A stretch of 64,000 nt of DNA, taken from positions 37,703 through 101,702 of the forward strand of contig NZ_KB898929.1 in the NCBI RefSeq assembly GCF_000377945.1. Direction: 5' to 3'. Shown here piece by piece: positions 8,569 to 17,893 of this stretch. Below the pieces are notes generated by a model. It did not search any database and was not told the DNA's origin. It was given only the letters and a program-made list of their open reading frames with translations. The stretch comes from Thioalkalivibrio sulfidiphilus. Its GTDB lineage: Bacteria > Pseudomonadota > Gammaproteobacteria > Ectothiorhodospirales > Ectothiorhodospiraceae. Each line of letters starts with the position of its first letter. Position 1 is the stretch's first letter. The position numbers and the translations under genes are program-made.

Positions 8569-8595
8569 AGCCCGGGCATGTCCCGGGCTTTTTTA
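8569..8595 (+). terminator. Rho-independent terminator after the DsrE-like gene
   Basis: AGCCCGGG, loop CATGT, CCCGGGCT, then TTTTTT. A GC-rich stem followed by a T-run, 35 bases after the stop codon, marks the end of the sigma factor operon. Confidence 0.9.
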
Positions 8596-8654
8596 TGCGT
8601 GAGGGGGCGGGCGAGAGGTGTGAGGTGTGAGGAGTTAAGCGTCAGGGTTGCCGT

Positions 8655-9341
<687 letters not shown>

Positions 9342-10367
9342 TCAGCCTCGCAGTTCGCGCCGTTGTGCGGCTGGCAGGTAGTGCTCGAACCAGGCGCGCA
9401 CCGGGGCCAGTGCCGGCTGCGCCAGCTCCTCTTCCAGCAGGCGCCAGAGCCGGGGCAGGTGGCGCAGGTAGACGGGCTTGGCATCACGGCGCCACAGTCG
9501 GGTGAAGATGCCGATGATCTTGGTGGTGCGCTGAGCGCCCAGCACCCAGTACGCGGATTCAAACTCTGCGCGATCCAGTTCCGGGTGGGCCGCCAGATAG
9601 CGCTCGCGCATCCGGCTGGCCAGCTCGGCGGGCACATCGCGGCGCGCATCGCGCAGCAGGGAGACCAGGTCATAGGCCGGCGATCCCAGCAGGGCATCCT
9701 GGAAATCCAGCAGGCCGCAGGCGGCGATGCCTTCGCGGTCCTTCAGGACCATCAGGTTGTCCACGTGGAAATCGCGCAGCACCAGCACCGGCATCAGGGT
9801 CCGGGTGGCTGCGGGCAGCACCGCGCGCCAGGTGTCTTCGAAGGCGCGACTGACGTCCTCGGGGCACGGGGTGCCAAACACCTCGGGCCAGTACCACTCG
9901 ATCAGGAGGCGCGCCTCGCGCAGCAGTTCCTCCTCGCCGTACACCGGTGGCGGTTCCAGGGTGTGATCGGCCCACCAGCGGGTGTGCAGGGCGGCCAGGG
10001 TATCCGTGGCCAGGGTGTAGAGGGCGGCTTCGTCGTCGCCAGCGGCCAGTGCCCGGGTGAAGGTGCGATCCCCCAGGTCCTCCAGCAGCAGGAAGCCGGC
10101 CCCGGTGTCGGCGCCGAGCACCCGGGGCACGCTCAGGCCCAGCTGCTCGAGACAGCCGGCGATGTGCACGAAGGCGGCGGGGTGCTCCCGTTCCGGGGGC
10201 GCGTCCATGACGATCCAGCTGTGCCTGGCGTCGCCCACGCGGAAGTAGCGACGGAAGCTCGCATCGGCGGACAGGGGGCGGGTTGCGCGCACGCCGGGGC
10301 CGAGCACGCCGGAGAGCCAGGCGTTGAGGGCGTCGCGTCGCGGATCCGTGTCCGTGGTGTCGCTCAT
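9342..10367 (-). CDS. amgK: Anomeric MurNAc/GlcNAc kinase
   Basis: A 341-residue protein of the aminoglycoside phosphotransferase fold. DFHVDNLMVL carries the catalytic Asp (H-x-D-x2-N) and LLDFQDAL the metal-binding DF(Q/G)D loop; the N-terminus has LSADASFRRYFRV (nucleotide site). AmgK phosphorylates MurNAc and GlcNAc at the anomeric carbon in the recycling route. The start at 10367 (MSDTTDTD) was chosen since further upstream codons are not family-like. It is in an operon with murU. In pseudomonads lptD is often divergent from this pair; here the upstream side carries a MITE and glgX instead. Confidence 0.88.
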   Translation of the reverse strand: MSDTTDTDPRRDALNAWLSGVLGPGVRATRPLSADASFRRYFRVGDARHSWIVMDAPPEREHPAAFVHIAGCLEQLGLSVPRVLGADTGAGFLLLEDLGDRTFTRALAAGDDEAALYTLATDTLAALHTRWWADHTLEPPPVYGEEELLREARLLIEWYWPEVFGTPCPEDVSRAFEDTWRAVLPAATRTLMPVLVLRDFHVDNLMVLKDREGIAACGLLDFQDALLGSPAYDLVSLLRDARRDVPAELASRMRERYLAAHPELDRAEFESAYWVLGAQRTTKIIGIFTRLWRRDAKPVYLRHLPRLWRLLEEELAQPALAPVRAWFEHYLPAAQRRELRG

Positions 10368-10497
10368 GGGGTGTGTGAGGGCCTGGGAAGAGACGGGCGA
10401 TCCGAAATTGTGCAGCATTCCCGTGCCGCTGTCGCCTGTGCGTCCTGCGCAGCCATCCAAGATTGCAAGGTCAAGAAGCCGGCTTCTATACTCTTAG

Positions 10498-10657
10498 CCC
10501 GAATGTTTCATGAATTCGCGCGATGATCGCGCAGGATATTGGCCGCACAGGGGATTTTCCGAGGGAGCGCCGTATAGGGCTATACGGCCGACTGAGGAAA
10601 ATCCCCTGTGCGGACAAGAGACAAGCGAGGGCGCGCGCAATTCATGAAACATTCGGG
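10498..10657. mobile_element. Palindromic MITE with TTAG target duplication
   Basis: A 160-base element. The ends are perfect inverted repeats (CCCGAATGTTTCATGAATT at 10498 and its complement ending at 10657), flanked on both sides by TTAG (10494-10497 and 10658-10661), a likely 4-base target duplication. Inside are a second inverted pair (CCGCACAGGGGATTTTCC and complement) and a central hairpin (CGCCGTATAGGGCTATACGG). It has no coding capacity. The ends resemble the left end of the insertion sequence at 63585 (CCCGACAGTTGCATAAATC; 14 of 19 positions), so a related transposase may move it. The rest of the 405-base gap between amgK and glgX shows no gene. Confidence 0.75.
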
Positions 10658-10772
10658 TTAGTTCATCTTCCCGGGCCTGCGCGTGGACAGTGAATCACAC
10701 GCGTCGGCCGTCCTGCACCGATCCCGGAGCATCCGTGTCGCCACCCATCACCTGTCTTCGTGAGGCCCACCC

Positions 10773-12941
10773 ATGAGCCGGACCGGGTTGGCCGTCTGGC
10801 CTGGCAGTCCCTATCCCCTGGGTGCCACCTGGGACGGCGAGGGCGTGAACTTCGCGCTGTTTTCCGAGCACGCGGAACGGGTGGAGTTGTGCCTGTTCGA
10901 TCCCCGGGGCAAGCGCGAGGTGCAGCGCATCGAACTGCGCTGGCAGACCGACCAGGTGTTTCATGCCTATCTGCCCGAGATCCGCCCGGGGCAGCTCTAC
11001 GGTTACCGCGTCTACGGACCCTACGATCCGTCCCAGGGCCATCGCTTCAACCATCACAAGCTGTTGCTGGATCCCTATGCGAAGCAGTTGGTGGGACAGG
11101 TGCGCTGGAGCGACGCCCTGTTCGGCTACCGCATCGGTGCGCCCAGGGAAGACCTGCAGATGGACCGCCGCGATTCAGCCCCGGGCATGCCCCGCTGCCA
11201 GGTGATCGACACCGCCTTCACCTGGGGCGACGATCGCCATCCGAAGGTGCCCTGGCACGATACGGTGATCTACGAACTGCATGTCAAAGGGTTCACAGCG
11301 CTCAACGAGCTGGTGCCGCCGACCCTGCGCGGCACCTATGCGGGCCTCGCCACCGCGCCGGTGATCAGCTATCTCAAGCGCCTGGGCGTCACCGCGGTGG
11401 AGCTGATGCCGGTGCACGCCTTCGTCGATGACCGCAACCTGGTGGCCCAGGGACTGCGCAACTACTGGGGCTATAACTCCATCGGCTACTTCGCACCGGA
11501 CCTGCGCTACAGCGCCTCGGGTGAGGTCGATGAATTCAAGACCATGGTCAAGACCCTGCACAGCGCCGGCATCGAGGTGATACTGGACGTGGTCTATAAC
11601 CACACCGCCGAAGGCAATCAGCTGGGACCGACCTTCTGTTTCCGGGGCATCGACAACAGTGCCTACTATCGCCTGGTCAACGAGGACCGGCGTTTCTACA
11701 TGGACTACACCGGCTGCGGAAATACGCTGAACATGCGTCATCCGCGGGTGTTGCAGCTGATCATGGATTCCCTGCGCTACTGGGTGCAGGAGATGCACGT
11801 GGACGGCTTCCGCTTCGATCTCGCCTCGGCGCTGGCCCGCGAGCTGCACGCGGTGGACCGCCTGGGCGCCTTCTTTGACATCATTCACCAGGACCCGGTG
11901 CTCTCCCAGGTGAAGCTCATCGCCGAACCCTGGGACCTGGGCGAAGGCGGTTACCAGGTGGGCAATTTCCCGGTGGGTTGGACCGAGTGGAACGGTCGCT
12001 ACCGGGATTCCGCGCGCGCCTACTGGAGGGGCGACGAGGCCATGATGGCGGACATGGCCTACCGGCTGACCGGGTCCTCGGATCTCTACGAATCCAGTGG
12101 ACGCCGTCCCTACGCCAGTATCAATTTCATCACCTGTCACGACGGCTTCACCCTCGAGGACCTGGTCAGCTACAACCACAAGCACAACGAGGCCAACGGC
12201 GAGGGCAACCGCGATGGCGAGGCTCACAACCTGTCCTGGAACTGTGGCGAGGAAGGTCCTACGACCAACGGCCATATCCGCGCTTTGCGCGCGCGCCAGA
12301 AACGCAACCTGCTGGCCACCCTGTTCCTGTCCCAGGGCATTCCCATGCTCACGGCGGGCGACGAACGCGGGCGGACTCAGCAGGGAAACAATAACGCCTA
12401 TTGCCAGGACAACGCGCTGAGCTGGCTCGACTGGGAACTGGACAGCGAGCGCAGAACGCTGCTGAGTTTCGTGCGCCGGCTCATCCGCCTGCGCCGTGAG
12501 CACCCGGCGCTGCGCCGTCGCCAGTTCTTCCGGGGACACCACGTCAATGGCGGGCACCTGAAGGATCTCACCTGGTTGCGTCCCGATGGCGAGGAGATGA
12601 CCGACGTGGACTGGCATCAGCCCTTCGGGCGGGTGCTGGGCATGTTCGTGGCCGGCGATGCCTTTGAGGAATATGACGAGTACGGGCGCAGGATCCAGGA
12701 CTCGGACCTGATCCTGCTGTTCAACGCCCATCACGCGCCCATCGACTTCCGTCTTCCGGCCGAGCCAGCCCGGACCCGCTGGGCGGTGCTGGTGGATACC
12801 CATTTCGAGGATGGGGAACGCGCGGACCGGCGCAATTTTCACAGTCACGAATACTATCCCCTGCAGGGCCGTTCGGTGGTGCTGCTCATCAACACCAGCC
12901 GACCGGTCAAGCCGGTGCAGGACTGCGACGGCCTGATCTAG
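10773..12941 (+). CDS. glgX: Glycogen debranching enzyme GlgX
   Basis: A 722-residue GH13 enzyme of the isoamylase/GlgX group that cleaves alpha-1,6 branches in glycogen. The N-terminus (to about residue 100) is a CBM48-like domain starting [20 protein letters not shown]. The catalytic barrel shows the nucleophile Asp349 ([10 protein letters not shown]), acid/base Glu385 (IAEPWDLG) and third Asp457 ([15 protein letters not shown]), with [10 protein letters not shown] as conserved region I. Length fits GlgX or TreX-type proteins (650-720). No other glycogen genes are in the window. The DUF432 gene follows by 40 bases. Confidence 0.95.
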   Translation: MSRTGLAVWPGSPYPLGATWDGEGVNFALFSEHAERVELCLFDPRGKREVQRIELRWQTDQVFHAYLPEIRPGQLYGYRVYGPYDPSQGHRFNHHKLLLDPYAKQLVGQVRWSDALFGYRIGAPREDLQMDRRDSAPGMPRCQVIDTAFTWGDDRHPKVPWHDTVIYELHVKGFTALNELVPPTLRGTYAGLATAPVISYLKRLGVTAVELMPVHAFVDDRNLVAQGLRNYWGYNSIGYFAPDLRYSASGEVDEFKTMVKTLHSAGIEVILDVVYNHTAEGNQLGPTFCFRGIDNSAYYRLVNEDRRFYMDYTGCGNTLNMRHPRVLQLIMDSLRYWVQEMHVDGFRFDLASALARELHAVDRLGAFFDIIHQDPVLSQVKLIAEPWDLGEGGYQVGNFPVGWTEWNGRYRDSARAYWRGDEAMMADMAYRLTGSSDLYESSGRRPYASINFITCHDGFTLEDLVSYNHKHNEANGEGNRDGEAHNLSWNCGEEGPTTNGHIRALRARQKRNLLATLFLSQGIPMLTAGDERGRTQQGNNNAYCQDNALSWLDWELDSERRTLLSFVRRLIRLRREHPALRRRQFFRGHHVNGGHLKDLTWLRPDGEEMTDVDWHQPFGRVLGMFVAGDAFEEYDEYGRRIQDSDLILLFNAHHAPIDFRLPAEPARTRWAVLVDTHFEDGERADRRNFHSHEYYPLQGRSVVLLINTSRPVKPVQDCDGLI

Positions 12942-12981
12942 TGTTGATGCAAGGGACGATGGTAATAGAAGAGGAGAGGAT

Positions 12982-13782
12982 GTGAACGACAAGTCGCAAT
13001 CCGAGGTCTGGTGGGATCGCCGTGAGGTGCCGGTGGGGGAGGGGCTGCGCTATGTCATCGGACCCCTGACGCTGCAGCTGTTTCGCAGCCGTAACTCCTG
13101 GCGTCTCTGGACCGCACGCGTGCCGGCCGACGAGACGCAGCCCTCCGAGGCGCTGGTGGAGCGGCTCACCAACATGCCTGGCGAGGAAGACGCCGAGCGC
13201 TTCGTGTTCGGCAACAGTCCCGCGTCCCTGCGCTTGCGCCCCATGCTTGCTGACCGCTCCGTGGTCATCCGCGCGCGCCAGTCGGTGTTTGTGCCCCCTG
13301 GCGAGGAGGCCACCCTTTACCTGAGCTCACCCGTGTGGATCTCCCTGGATCTTGGTGATCCGGCGCGCAGCCTGCGCGAGATACTCGTATCCCAGCTCTC
13401 CGACACCTGGTTCGGCCCCTCCACCCGGGAGGGAGAGCTCTGCTACGCGGCACGCACCCATGCGCGCAATCACCTGGAACAGGTGCCGCGCCGTCCGCAC
13501 CGGGCGATCACGCCGGTGAAGGTGCGCAATGAGGCCAGCACACTGCTGCCCATCGAGAAGCTCAACCTGCCGGTGCCGCTGCTGTCGGTCTATGGAGATA
13601 CCGACAAGGGCCTGTGGACCGAGGAGGTGCACTTGACCCGTTCAGCGGACAGCGACATGGCGGCCCTGCGGGTGGTGCCAGGTGTGCCCGGCCATGCGCC
13701 CCGGGCAGAACGGCTGAGCGGGCCGCGGACGGAGCCAGGACGCGGTGGGCTGGTGCGGGCGTTTACGGATCTATTTGGTTAA
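12982..13782 (+). CDS. DUF432 family protein
   Basis: A 266-residue cytoplasmic protein starting with GTG. Blocks such as YVIGPLTLQLFRSRNSWRL and SVFVPPGEEATLYLSSPVWI resemble DUF432, a family of unknown function. It is followed, after an inverted repeat, by an MscS channel on the same strand; DUF432 genes are often found beside small mechanosensitive channels, so a role in channel or osmotic control is possible. The C-terminus from about residue 225 is low in complexity and Arg/Pro-rich. A purine-rich ribosome site (GAGGAGAGGA) precedes the start. Confidence 0.65.
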   Translation: MNDKSQSEVWWDRREVPVGEGLRYVIGPLTLQLFRSRNSWRLWTARVPADETQPSEALVERLTNMPGEEDAERFVFGNSPASLRLRPMLADRSVVIRARQSVFVPPGEEATLYLSSPVWISLDLGDPARSLREILVSQLSDTWFGPSTREGELCYAARTHARNHLEQVPRRPHRAITPVKVRNEASTLLPIEKLNLPVPLLSVYGDTDKGLWTEEVHLTRSADSDMAALRVVPGVPGHAPRAERLSGPRTEPGRGGLVRAFTDLFG

Positions 13783-13785
13783 CGG

Positions 13786-13884
13786 CGATTCAAGATTCAA
13801 GATTCAAAATTCAAAGCTTGAAGCTGCGGCAGGCGCCAAGAACAGCTGGTCTCCCCTTTGAATCTTGAATTTTGAATCTTGAAT
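13786..13884. repeat. Intergenic inverted repeat, aagattc unit
   Basis: The left arm (about 13786-13820) repeats GATTCAA and the right arm (about 13855-13884) is the complement (TTTGAATCTTGAAT). It lies between two genes on the same strand and may reduce read-through into mscS. The same unit forms the repeat at 48932-49002 in front of ccoN. Confidence 0.8.
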
Positions 13885-13903
13885 GGCTCCCTTGGAGCGA
13901 TTG

Positions 13904-14752
13904 ATGATCGACACGATTCTGAACTATCTGGCCAGCGATCAGGTGATGGGTGCCCTGCGCGCCATCCTGTTCCTGCTGGTGGGCTTCGTCCTGGCACGGG
14001 TGGTCTCGCGCCTGGTGCAGCGGCTCATGCTGCGTCGCTTCACGGCCCACCACGCCATGATCTTCCGGCGCCTGGCCTTCTATCTCATCCTGGGCCTGTT
14101 CGCGGCCTCGGCCCTGCGCGAACTGGGCTTCAACCTGGCGGTGCTGCTGGGTGCGGCGGGCGTGCTCTCGGTCGCCATCGGCTTTGCCTCCCAGACCTCG
14201 GCCTCCAATCTCATCAGCGGCCTGTTCCTGATCGGCGAGCGGCCTTTCGGCGCCGGGGACGTGATCAAGGTGGGCAACACCACCGGCGAGGTGCTGTCCG
14301 TGGACCTGCTGTCGGTGAAGCTGCGCACCTTCGACAACCTGTTCGTGCGCATCCCGAACGAGACCCTGATCAAGAGCGAGGTGACCACGCTGACCCGCTT
14401 CCCCATCCGCCGCTTCGACCTGCAGGTGGGGGTGGCCTACAAGGAGGACATCGAGCGGGTGCGCAAGGTGCTCATGGACGTGGCGGACAGGAATCCCTTG
14501 TGCCTGGACGAGCCCAAGCCGCTGTTCATCTTCAACGGCTTCGGCGATTCGTCCCTGAACATCCAGTTCTCGGTCTGGGCCAAGCGGGAGAACTTCCTGG
14601 ACCTGCGCAACAGCATGCAGATCGAGATCAAGAAGGCCTTCGACGCCGAGGGCATCGAGATCCCGTTCCCGCACATGACCCTGTACACCGGCAGTGTCAC
14701 CGATCCCTTCCCGGTGCGCATGGTGGGGCCGGATCCGGCGAACGATCGCTGA
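13904..14752 (+). CDS. Small-conductance mechanosensitive channel (MscS family)
   Basis: A 282-residue inner-membrane channel that opens under membrane tension to release solutes. Three membrane helices lie in residues of about 13-105; the third is the pore-lining helix (LLGAAGVLSVAIGFASQTSA), followed by the beta domain (ERPFGAGDVIKVG) and the mixed C-terminal domain. I chose the ATG at 13904, which has GGAG six bases before it, over an ATG at 13883 that sits inside the repeat arm. Length matches E. coli MscS (286). It pairs with the DUF432 gene upstream. Confidence 0.92.
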   Translation: MIDTILNYLASDQVMGALRAILFLLVGFVLARVVSRLVQRLMLRRFTAHHAMIFRRLAFYLILGLFAASALRELGFNLAVLLGAAGVLSVAIGFASQTSASNLISGLFLIGERPFGAGDVIKVGNTTGEVLSVDLLSVKLRTFDNLFVRIPNETLIKSEVTTLTRFPIRRFDLQVGVAYKEDIERVRKVLMDVADRNPLCLDEPKPLFIFNGFGDSSLNIQFSVWAKRENFLDLRNSMQIEIKKAFDAEGIEIPFPHMTLYTGSVTDPFPVRMVGPDPANDR

Positions 14753-14756
14753 AGAT

Positions 14757-14878
14757 CAAAAGCCGGAACGCAAAGGGCGCAAAGGGCTGCGCAAAGAGCG
14801 CGAAGGAACACTTTTTAACTAAAGAACCCTTGCGACCTTAGCGCAACCCTTCGCGACCTTTGCGGTTTGCTTTTAGAT
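14757..14878. repeat. Intergenic inverted repeat, gcaaaggg unit
   Basis: The left arm (about 14757-14806) is made of CGCAAAGGGCGCAAAGG-like units and the right arm (about 14837-14878) is the complement (CCTTCGCGACCTTTGCGG). It fills the junction of convergent mscS and cpdA, and may serve both as a terminator. The arms are imperfect copies of the unit also used at 21793-21927. Confidence 0.75.
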
Positions 14879-14881
14879 TTT

Positions 14882-15682
14882 TCATCGCGATACGGAGCGC
14901 ATCGCCTTGGACGGTTCGTCCACGTAGATCACCTGCGTCTCGATGCGGCCGTCCGGGTGCAGGGTGAGGTGCCGCCAGGCGGGGGGCAGGGCGTCCAGTG
15001 CGAAGTCGTCGCTTTCCGGCAGGAACTGCAGGCAGGTGGAGGGGGTGCCGATGAGCCTCACGCCCTTGCGCACGGCCTCGAAGTCCTGGTGGATGTGGCC
15101 GAACAGCAGGCCGCGCACCTGGGGGTGGCGGTCGGTGATCTGGAACAGGGCCTCGGCATCGGCCAGTTTCATGCGATCCATCCACCGGCTGCCCACGGCC
15201 ACGACCGGGTGATGCAGGCAGATCAGCGCATTGCGGGCCGGGTGGCGGGACAGGGTCTCTTCCAGGAATTCCAGTTCGTCGGTATCGAGAGCGCCCCCGG
15301 CATGGCCCGGGATGGTGCTGTCCAGCATCACCACGACCCAGTCTTCCCGGGTGATCACCCGGGCACAGTCGATGCCCGGTGCATCCGCGAGTGCCTCTTC
15401 CATGACCTGGGGTTCATCGTGGTTGCCCGGCAGGCAGTGCACGGGCATGGGGAGGCCGGACAGCACCTTGCGCAATTGCGCGTAGGTGGCGGGCACGGGG
15501 CGTTCGGCCAGATCGCCGGTGGCGAGCATGAGGTCCGCCTGGGGGCAGCGGGCACGGATGTCCGCGAGCACCCGGGCCAGGGTCGCGCCGGTGTCGATGG
15601 CCACCCCGTACATGCCTTCGGAGGGCGCGCCCAGGTGCGGGTCGGTGATCTGCACCACCGTGAGTGGACGGGATCGGTTCAT
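14882..15682 (-). CDS. cpdA: 3',5'-cyclic AMP phosphodiesterase CpdA
   Basis: A 266-residue metallophosphoesterase. All the metal-site motifs are present: ITDPHLG (D-x-H), ATGDLAE, LPGNHDE, CLHHP and LFGHIHQ. This set and length match class III cAMP phosphodiesterase CpdA, which hydrolyses cAMP to AMP in the cytoplasm. The strand STCLQFLPES is also typical. The assignment to cAMP is by family; other cyclic or phosphoester substrates are possible. It is divergent from dksA. Confidence 0.85.
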   Translation of the reverse strand: MNRSRPLTVVQITDPHLGAPSEGMYGVAIDTGATLARVLADIRARCPQADLMLATGDLAERPVPATYAQLRKVLSGLPMPVHCLPGNHDEPQVMEEALADAPGIDCARVITREDWVVVMLDSTIPGHAGGALDTDELEFLEETLSRHPARNALICLHHPVVAVGSRWMDRMKLADAEALFQITDRHPQVRGLLFGHIHQDFEAVRKGVRLIGTPSTCLQFLPESDDFALDALPPAWRHLTLHPDGRIETQVIYVDEPSKAMRSVSR

Positions 15683-15818
15683 GGTCTGTCCTGACCGGTC
15701 TGGATGAAATGGCGCGAGAGTATACGGATGCGGGACTGCACTGCAATGACAGAGGGGTGGATGGCGTCTGTCCGCGGGCCTGTGATGTGCGGCATAACCT
15801 GCCTATACTGTCCTTTTT

Positions 15819-15836
15819 GGGCCGTTGCAACGGCCC
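15819..15836. promoter_or_regulatory. 18-base perfect palindrome in the dksA leader
   Basis: GGGCCGTTGCAACGGCCC lies between a TATACT -10-like box (15804-15809) and the dksA ribosome site (GGGAGG). If transcription starts just after the -10, this would form a hairpin near the 5' end of the mRNA, or be an operator. Promoter and role are inferred. Confidence 0.5.
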
Positions 15837-15856
15837 CCCAGGGAGGCTAGGCCCCC

Positions 15857-16261
15857 ATGCAAGAAGATCTTCCCGAGGACTACCGTCCCTCCGAGTCCGA
15901 GCCCTACATGAGCCCGATGCAGCTGGCCTATTTCCGGCGCAAGCTGTTGCAGTGGCGTGATGAACTGCTCGACGAGTCCGAGGAAACCATCCGCAACCTG
16001 CGCAACGAGGAATGGCGCGAGCCGGATCCCAACGACCGGGCCAGCCGGGAGAGCGACGCGAGTCTGGAACTGCGCACCCGCGACCGCTACCGCAAGCTGA
16101 TCGGCAAGATCGACGCCGCCCTGCGGCGCATCGATGACGGCAGTTACGGCTACTGTGATGAGACCGGCGAGCCCATCGGCCTGGCGCGCCTTGAGGCCCG
16201 CCCTATTGCCACCCTGACCGTCGAGGCCCAGGAGCGCCACGAGCGGGACGAGCGGCGCTAG
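15857..16261 (+). CDS. dksA: RNA polymerase-binding transcription factor DksA (single-Cys type)
   Basis: A 134-residue DksA-like factor, which binds the polymerase secondary channel and works with ppGpp on rRNA and stress promoters. The coiled-coil region (SPMQLAYFRRKLLQWRDELL, then the DxxDxA-like tip region DPNDRASRESDAS) is intact. The zinc finger is altered: where the classic form has four Cys, only Cys100 (YGYCDETGEPIG) remains, and the second pair is LTVEAQ. One-Cys versions are known in several proteobacteria and may still respond to oxidants. The gene is monocistronic, with convergent argA downstream. Confidence 0.92.
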   Translation: MQEDLPEDYRPSESEPYMSPMQLAYFRRKLLQWRDELLDESEETIRNLRNEEWREPDPNDRASRESDASLELRTRDRYRKLIGKIDAALRRIDDGSYGYCDETGEPIGLARLEARPIATLTVEAQERHERDERR

Positions 16262-16280
16262 GCGCAAGGCAAAACGCGAT

Positions 16281-16443
16281 TTGCCACAGAGGACACAGAG
16301 GTCACAGAGAAAAAGCGATTGGCGTGTGCTTTGCGTAGGTCGGGCTTCAGCCCGACAGCCAATGCTTCGTGTTGCACCGCTGTCGGGCTGAAGCCCGACC
16401 TACGTTAATGCATGTCTTGATTTGACTCTGTGACCTCTGTGGC
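16281..16443. repeat. Nested double inverted repeat between dksA and argA
   Basis: The outer arms use the CACAGAGG unit (about 16281-16310 and 16424-16443). Nested inside is a second, longer pair: GTAGGTCGGGCTTCAGCCCG at about 16335 and its complement ending near 16404, each of which is also self-complementary (GGGCTTCAGCCC). So one mRNA can form a cruciform-like structure. It lies between convergent genes. Confidence 0.8.
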
Positions 16444-16489
16444 TAAAAGGTAGTTTGTTGTTCTGTCAGGCATGGCGGATTGCCGCGCC

Positions 16490-17836
16490 TCACGCCTTCC
16501 GCTTCACCCCTATCGCCTTGATGAATATCTTCGAATTGCGCTGATAGTTGTAAAGCTCCCGTCTGCGCAGGGGCAGGGCCTTGATGTCGCCGGGCTCGAA
16601 GCCCCGTTCCCGGAACCAGTGGGCGGTGCGGGTGGTGAGTACGAACAACCGGCCGATGCCCAGGGCTTTCGCCTCCGATTCCACGAACTCCAGCAGACGA
16701 TCTCCCCGTCCCGCGGCACGGTACTGCGGGTGGATGGCCACGCAGGCCAGTTCCCCCACCGCCTCCTCGGGGAAGGGATACAGGGCCGCGCAGCCCAGCA
16801 CCACGCCGTCGCGCTCGATGACGCAGAAACGGTCGATCTCCAGTTCCAGCTGTTCCCGTGAACGGCGCACCAGCATGCCTTCTGCCTCCAGGGGCTGGAT
16901 CAGTTCCAGGATGCCGCCCACGTCGTCGATGGTGGCCCGGCGCAGGCGCTCGTAGGTCTCGCCGGTGATCAGGGTGCCCACGCCGTCCCGGGTGTAGAGC
17001 TCCAGCAGCAGGGCACCATCCAGGGACCGGTCCACCAGGTGTACCCGCTCCACCGCCTGTCGGCAGGCGTGGATGGCACTCTTCAAGTGCTGGGCGGTCT
17101 CCGGCGCCAGGCTGCGGCGCTTGTCCAGCCACGCCTGGGCCTCGGCGGCGGTGAGCTGGGTCACCGGCCGGCGGCGTCCGTCGCGCAGGGTCTGGGTCTC
17201 GGTGAGGAAGATGAGCTTGTCCGCCTTGAGGGCGATGGCGGTGGCCGTGGCCACGTCCTCGGCGCTCAGGTTGAACACCTCGCCGGTGGGCGAGTAACCC
17301 AGCGGCGAGAGCAGGGCCAGCTCCCCCGATTCCAGGTGCCGGCGGATGCCCTCGGCATCGATGCGACGCACCTCGCCGGTGTGCTGGTAGTCCACCCCGT
17401 CGCGCACGCCCAGGGGCTTGGCGATGACGTGGTTGCCCGAGGCCACGCGGATGCGCGCGCCGCTCATGGGGGTGTTGGACAGCCCCATGGACAGCAGGGC
17501 CTCGATCTCCACCCGCAGGCAGCCGGCCGCTTCCTTGACCACGGCCAGGGCGTCGCTGTCGGTGACCCGCAGGCCATGCTCGTAGCGGAACTCCAGGCCC
17601 CGGGCGCGCAGGCGCTGCTCGATCTGCGGGCGCGCACCGTGCACCAGGACCAGGCGCACGCCCAGGCTGTGCAGCATGGCGATGTCGTGGATCAGCTGGG
17701 GAAAGCTCGCGTCCTGCACCGCCTCGCCGCCGAAGGCGATGACGAAGGTGCGCCCCCGGTGGGCGTTGATGTAGGGGGCGGCGTTGCGAAACCAGTTGAT
17801 CTGGGAAAGTTCGGGCCTGTTGTTCTTCTTCATCAA
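16490..17836 (-). CDS. argA: N-acetylglutamate synthase (amino-acid N-acetyltransferase)
   Basis: A 448-residue protein with an amino acid kinase-like domain (about residues 20-290, starting FVIAFGGEAVQD and LVLVHGARPQI) and a C-terminal GNAT domain (about 300-440, with CVAIHPQYRAAGRGDRLL as the acetyl-CoA loop). This is the ArgA architecture; it acetylates glutamate in the first step of arginine synthesis and is usually inhibited by arginine through the kinase-like domain. Length matches E. coli ArgA (443). It lies 57 bases downstream of argE on the same strand. Confidence 0.94.
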   Translation of the reverse strand: MMKKNNRPELSQINWFRNAAPYINAHRGRTFVIAFGGEAVQDASFPQLIHDIAMLHSLGVRLVLVHGARPQIEQRLRARGLEFRYEHGLRVTDSDALAVVKEAAGCLRVEIEALLSMGLSNTPMSGARIRVASGNHVIAKPLGVRDGVDYQHTGEVRRIDAEGIRRHLESGELALLSPLGYSPTGEVFNLSAEDVATATAIALKADKLIFLTETQTLRDGRRRPVTQLTAAEAQAWLDKRRSLAPETAQHLKSAIHACRQAVERVHLVDRSLDGALLLELYTRDGVGTLITGETYERLRRATIDDVGGILELIQPLEAEGMLVRRSREQLELEIDRFCVIERDGVVLGCAALYPFPEEAVGELACVAIHPQYRAAGRGDRLLEFVESEAKALGIGRLFVLTTRTAHWFRERGFEPGDIKALPLRRRELYNYQRNSKIFIKAIGVKRKA

Positions 17837-17893
17837 GGGATTACCCGGGTGCCTGTCTCAATGTTCGAGCATACCGGAAGCCCACGCGCCACG

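Noticed and set aside
11175..12992. 605-codon open frame antisense to glgX
   Set aside because: His/Val/Gln-rich shadow of the glgX coding strand with no family match; GlgX catalytic residues are intact on the other strand.
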